NCBI RefSeq assembly: GCF_000799075.1 | Contig: NZ_JTLI01000020.1 | Coordinates: forward strand, 1-45,752 | Origin: Cetobacterium sp. ZOR0034 | Lineage (GTDB): Bacteria > Fusobacteriota > Fusobacteriia > Fusobacteriales > Fusobacteriaceae | Length of the DNA: 45,752 bases | Direction of reading: 5' to 3' | Shown here: positions 45,078 through 45,752 of the stretch, in pieces | Layout of the letters: each line of letters begins with the position of its first letter | Numbering within the stretch: the first letter of the stretch is position 1 | Notes under the pieces: generated by a model | What the model was told of the DNA's origin: nothing | Database searches by the model: none | What the model saw: the letters and a program-made list of their open reading frames with translations, nothing else | Made by a program: the position numbers and the translations under genes

Positions 45078-45621
45078 ATTTTATTAGCTTATATACATCT
45101 AAAAGATCTTGTGCTATTAAGTATTCACTTTCTACTTCTTTTTCTACTTTTTTTCCATATCCAGTTAAAATTAATATTGATTTTAATCCTGCATTTTTTC
45201 CTGCTTCTAAATCGCTTTTTTTATCTCCTATCATAAATGAATTTTTTACATCGATATTATATTTTTTTATTCCTTCTAATAACATTCCTGGATTTGGCTT
45301 TCTGCAATCACAAGATTTTTTATATTCTTCTAATCCCTTCTCAGGATGATGAGGGCAGTAGTAGCATTCCAAAATATCTATACCATATTCATTCAATTTT
45401 TTTACCATTTCACTATTTAAAGTTTTTAAATCTTCTTCAGTATAATATCCTCTTGCAATTCCAGATTGATTTGTTACAACTATAAATTCATACCCCAAGC
45501 TTTTTAATGCTTTTAATCCTTCTATCACATTTATTTCAAATTCAAAATCTTCCCATTTGTGTAAATATGATTTTTCTATATTTATAGTTCCATCTCTATC
45601 TAAAAATATAACTTTTCTCAT
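45076..45621 (-). CDS. gmhB: D-glycero-beta-D-manno-heptose-1,7-bisphosphate 7-phosphatase
   Basis: GmhB removes the C7 phosphate in the heptose pathway that HldD completes. The 181-residue HAD phosphatase has the nucleophile D8 and acid D10 (FLDRDGT), VVTNQSG, and a zinc site C89, H91, C104, C106. The length matches the family. The ATG follows AAAAAGGAG. It sits between a convergent membrane protein gene and the 5S rRNA on the same strand. Confidence 0.94.
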   Translation of the reverse strand: MRKVIFLDRDGTINIEKSYLHKWEDFEFEINVIEGLKALKSLGYEFIVVTNQSGIARGYYTEEDLKTLNSEMVKKLNEYGIDILECYYCPHHPEKGLEEYKKSCDCRKPNPGMLLEGIKKYNIDVKNSFMIGDKKSDLEAGKNAGLKSILILTGYGKKVEKEVESEYLIAQDLLDVYKLIK

Positions 45622-45700
45622 TTTATAAACTCCTTTTTCTTTATATTATATCATTCAAAAAAGTTATTTCTACATAAAACTTACAAAAAATAAAAAAGAT

Positions 45701-45752
45701 TGGCAACTTCCTATCCTCCCAGGGGGCTGCCCCCCAAGTACTTTCAGCGTTT
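45701..45752 (-). rRNA. rrf: 5S rRNA, 3' end (partial, cut by the window edge)
   Basis: The minus strand reads GAAAGTACTTGGGGGGCAGC, then CCTGGGAGGATAGGAAGTTG and CCA, the conserved 3' part of bacterial 5S rRNA. A T-rich tract follows (ATCTTTTTTA). The exact 3' end may lie two to four bases either way. The rest of the rRNA operon is beyond the window. Confidence 0.93.

Noticed and set aside
1..45752. tRNA genes
   Set aside because: I noticed no cloverleaf with T-loop GGTTCAAATC-type sequence on either strand. A dedicated scan would settle this.

Overview
The window is AT-rich DNA from a Gram-negative anaerobe and most likely belongs to the Fusobacteriota (Fusobacterium, Cetobacterium or Ilyobacter type). 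Four things point there. There are outer-membrane beta-barrel proteins with a Val/Glu/Pro-rich segment just after the signal peptide. LPS heptose genes (hldD, gmhB) are present. The hybrid-cluster protein has the class I cysteine spacing of strict anaerobes. Codon use is strongly AT-biased, with GGAGG-type ribosome sites. Genus is inference; no database search was possible.

Layout, left to right. Positions 97-10013 hold a six-gene glycogen operon (glgB-glgC-glgD-glgA-glgP and a GH13 glucosidase) that ends at a strong terminator. Positions 10115-12530 hold a polar amino-acid ABC transporter (permease, ATPase, binding protein). It lies behind a consensus promoter, a 23-codon reading frame and a terminator hairpin that together look like an attenuator. 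Next come a minus-strand carbonic anhydrase, the KDG/KDPG pair eda-kdgK, and hcp, which has a perfect 16-bp FNR/CRP-type palindrome centred about 41.5 bp upstream of its predicted start. These are followed by a lipoprotein, an IclR regulator and dps.

Positions 18886-24784 form a sugar-uptake locus: lactose/cellobiose-type PTS IIA and a MupG-like 6-phosphomuramidase on the minus strand, then PTS IIB, an outer-membrane barrel protein and PTS IIC on the plus strand. A Rep_3-like plasmid-type replication initiator gene sits in the middle. A tnpA-less IS200/IS605 element with an intact TnpB and omega-RNA end (24865-26254) abuts the 3' end of ligA. Divergent from ligA is gldA, followed by a second barrel protein and a ROK regulator.

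At 32255-32328 I see a candidate small RNA: a symmetric hairpin with a CCUCCA loop, then a terminator. It lies just upstream of an orphan groES-like gene that has its own promoter. Positions 32700-40422 form a tight minus-strand operon: PHP phosphoesterase, hldD, uppP, hemZ-like radical SAM, ComEA-like HhH protein, hslO, DUF969, DUF979, pcp. Upstream are a lipoprotein and secA. A YeiH-family transporter, gmhB and the 3' end of a 5S rRNA close the window.

The observations most worth testing are the small RNA, whose ACCCUCC matches the ribosome sites of the barrel gene at 22321 and of the MupG-like gene; the barrel/PTS/muramidase locus containing the Rep_3 gene; and the leader-peptide attenuator at 10115-10397.
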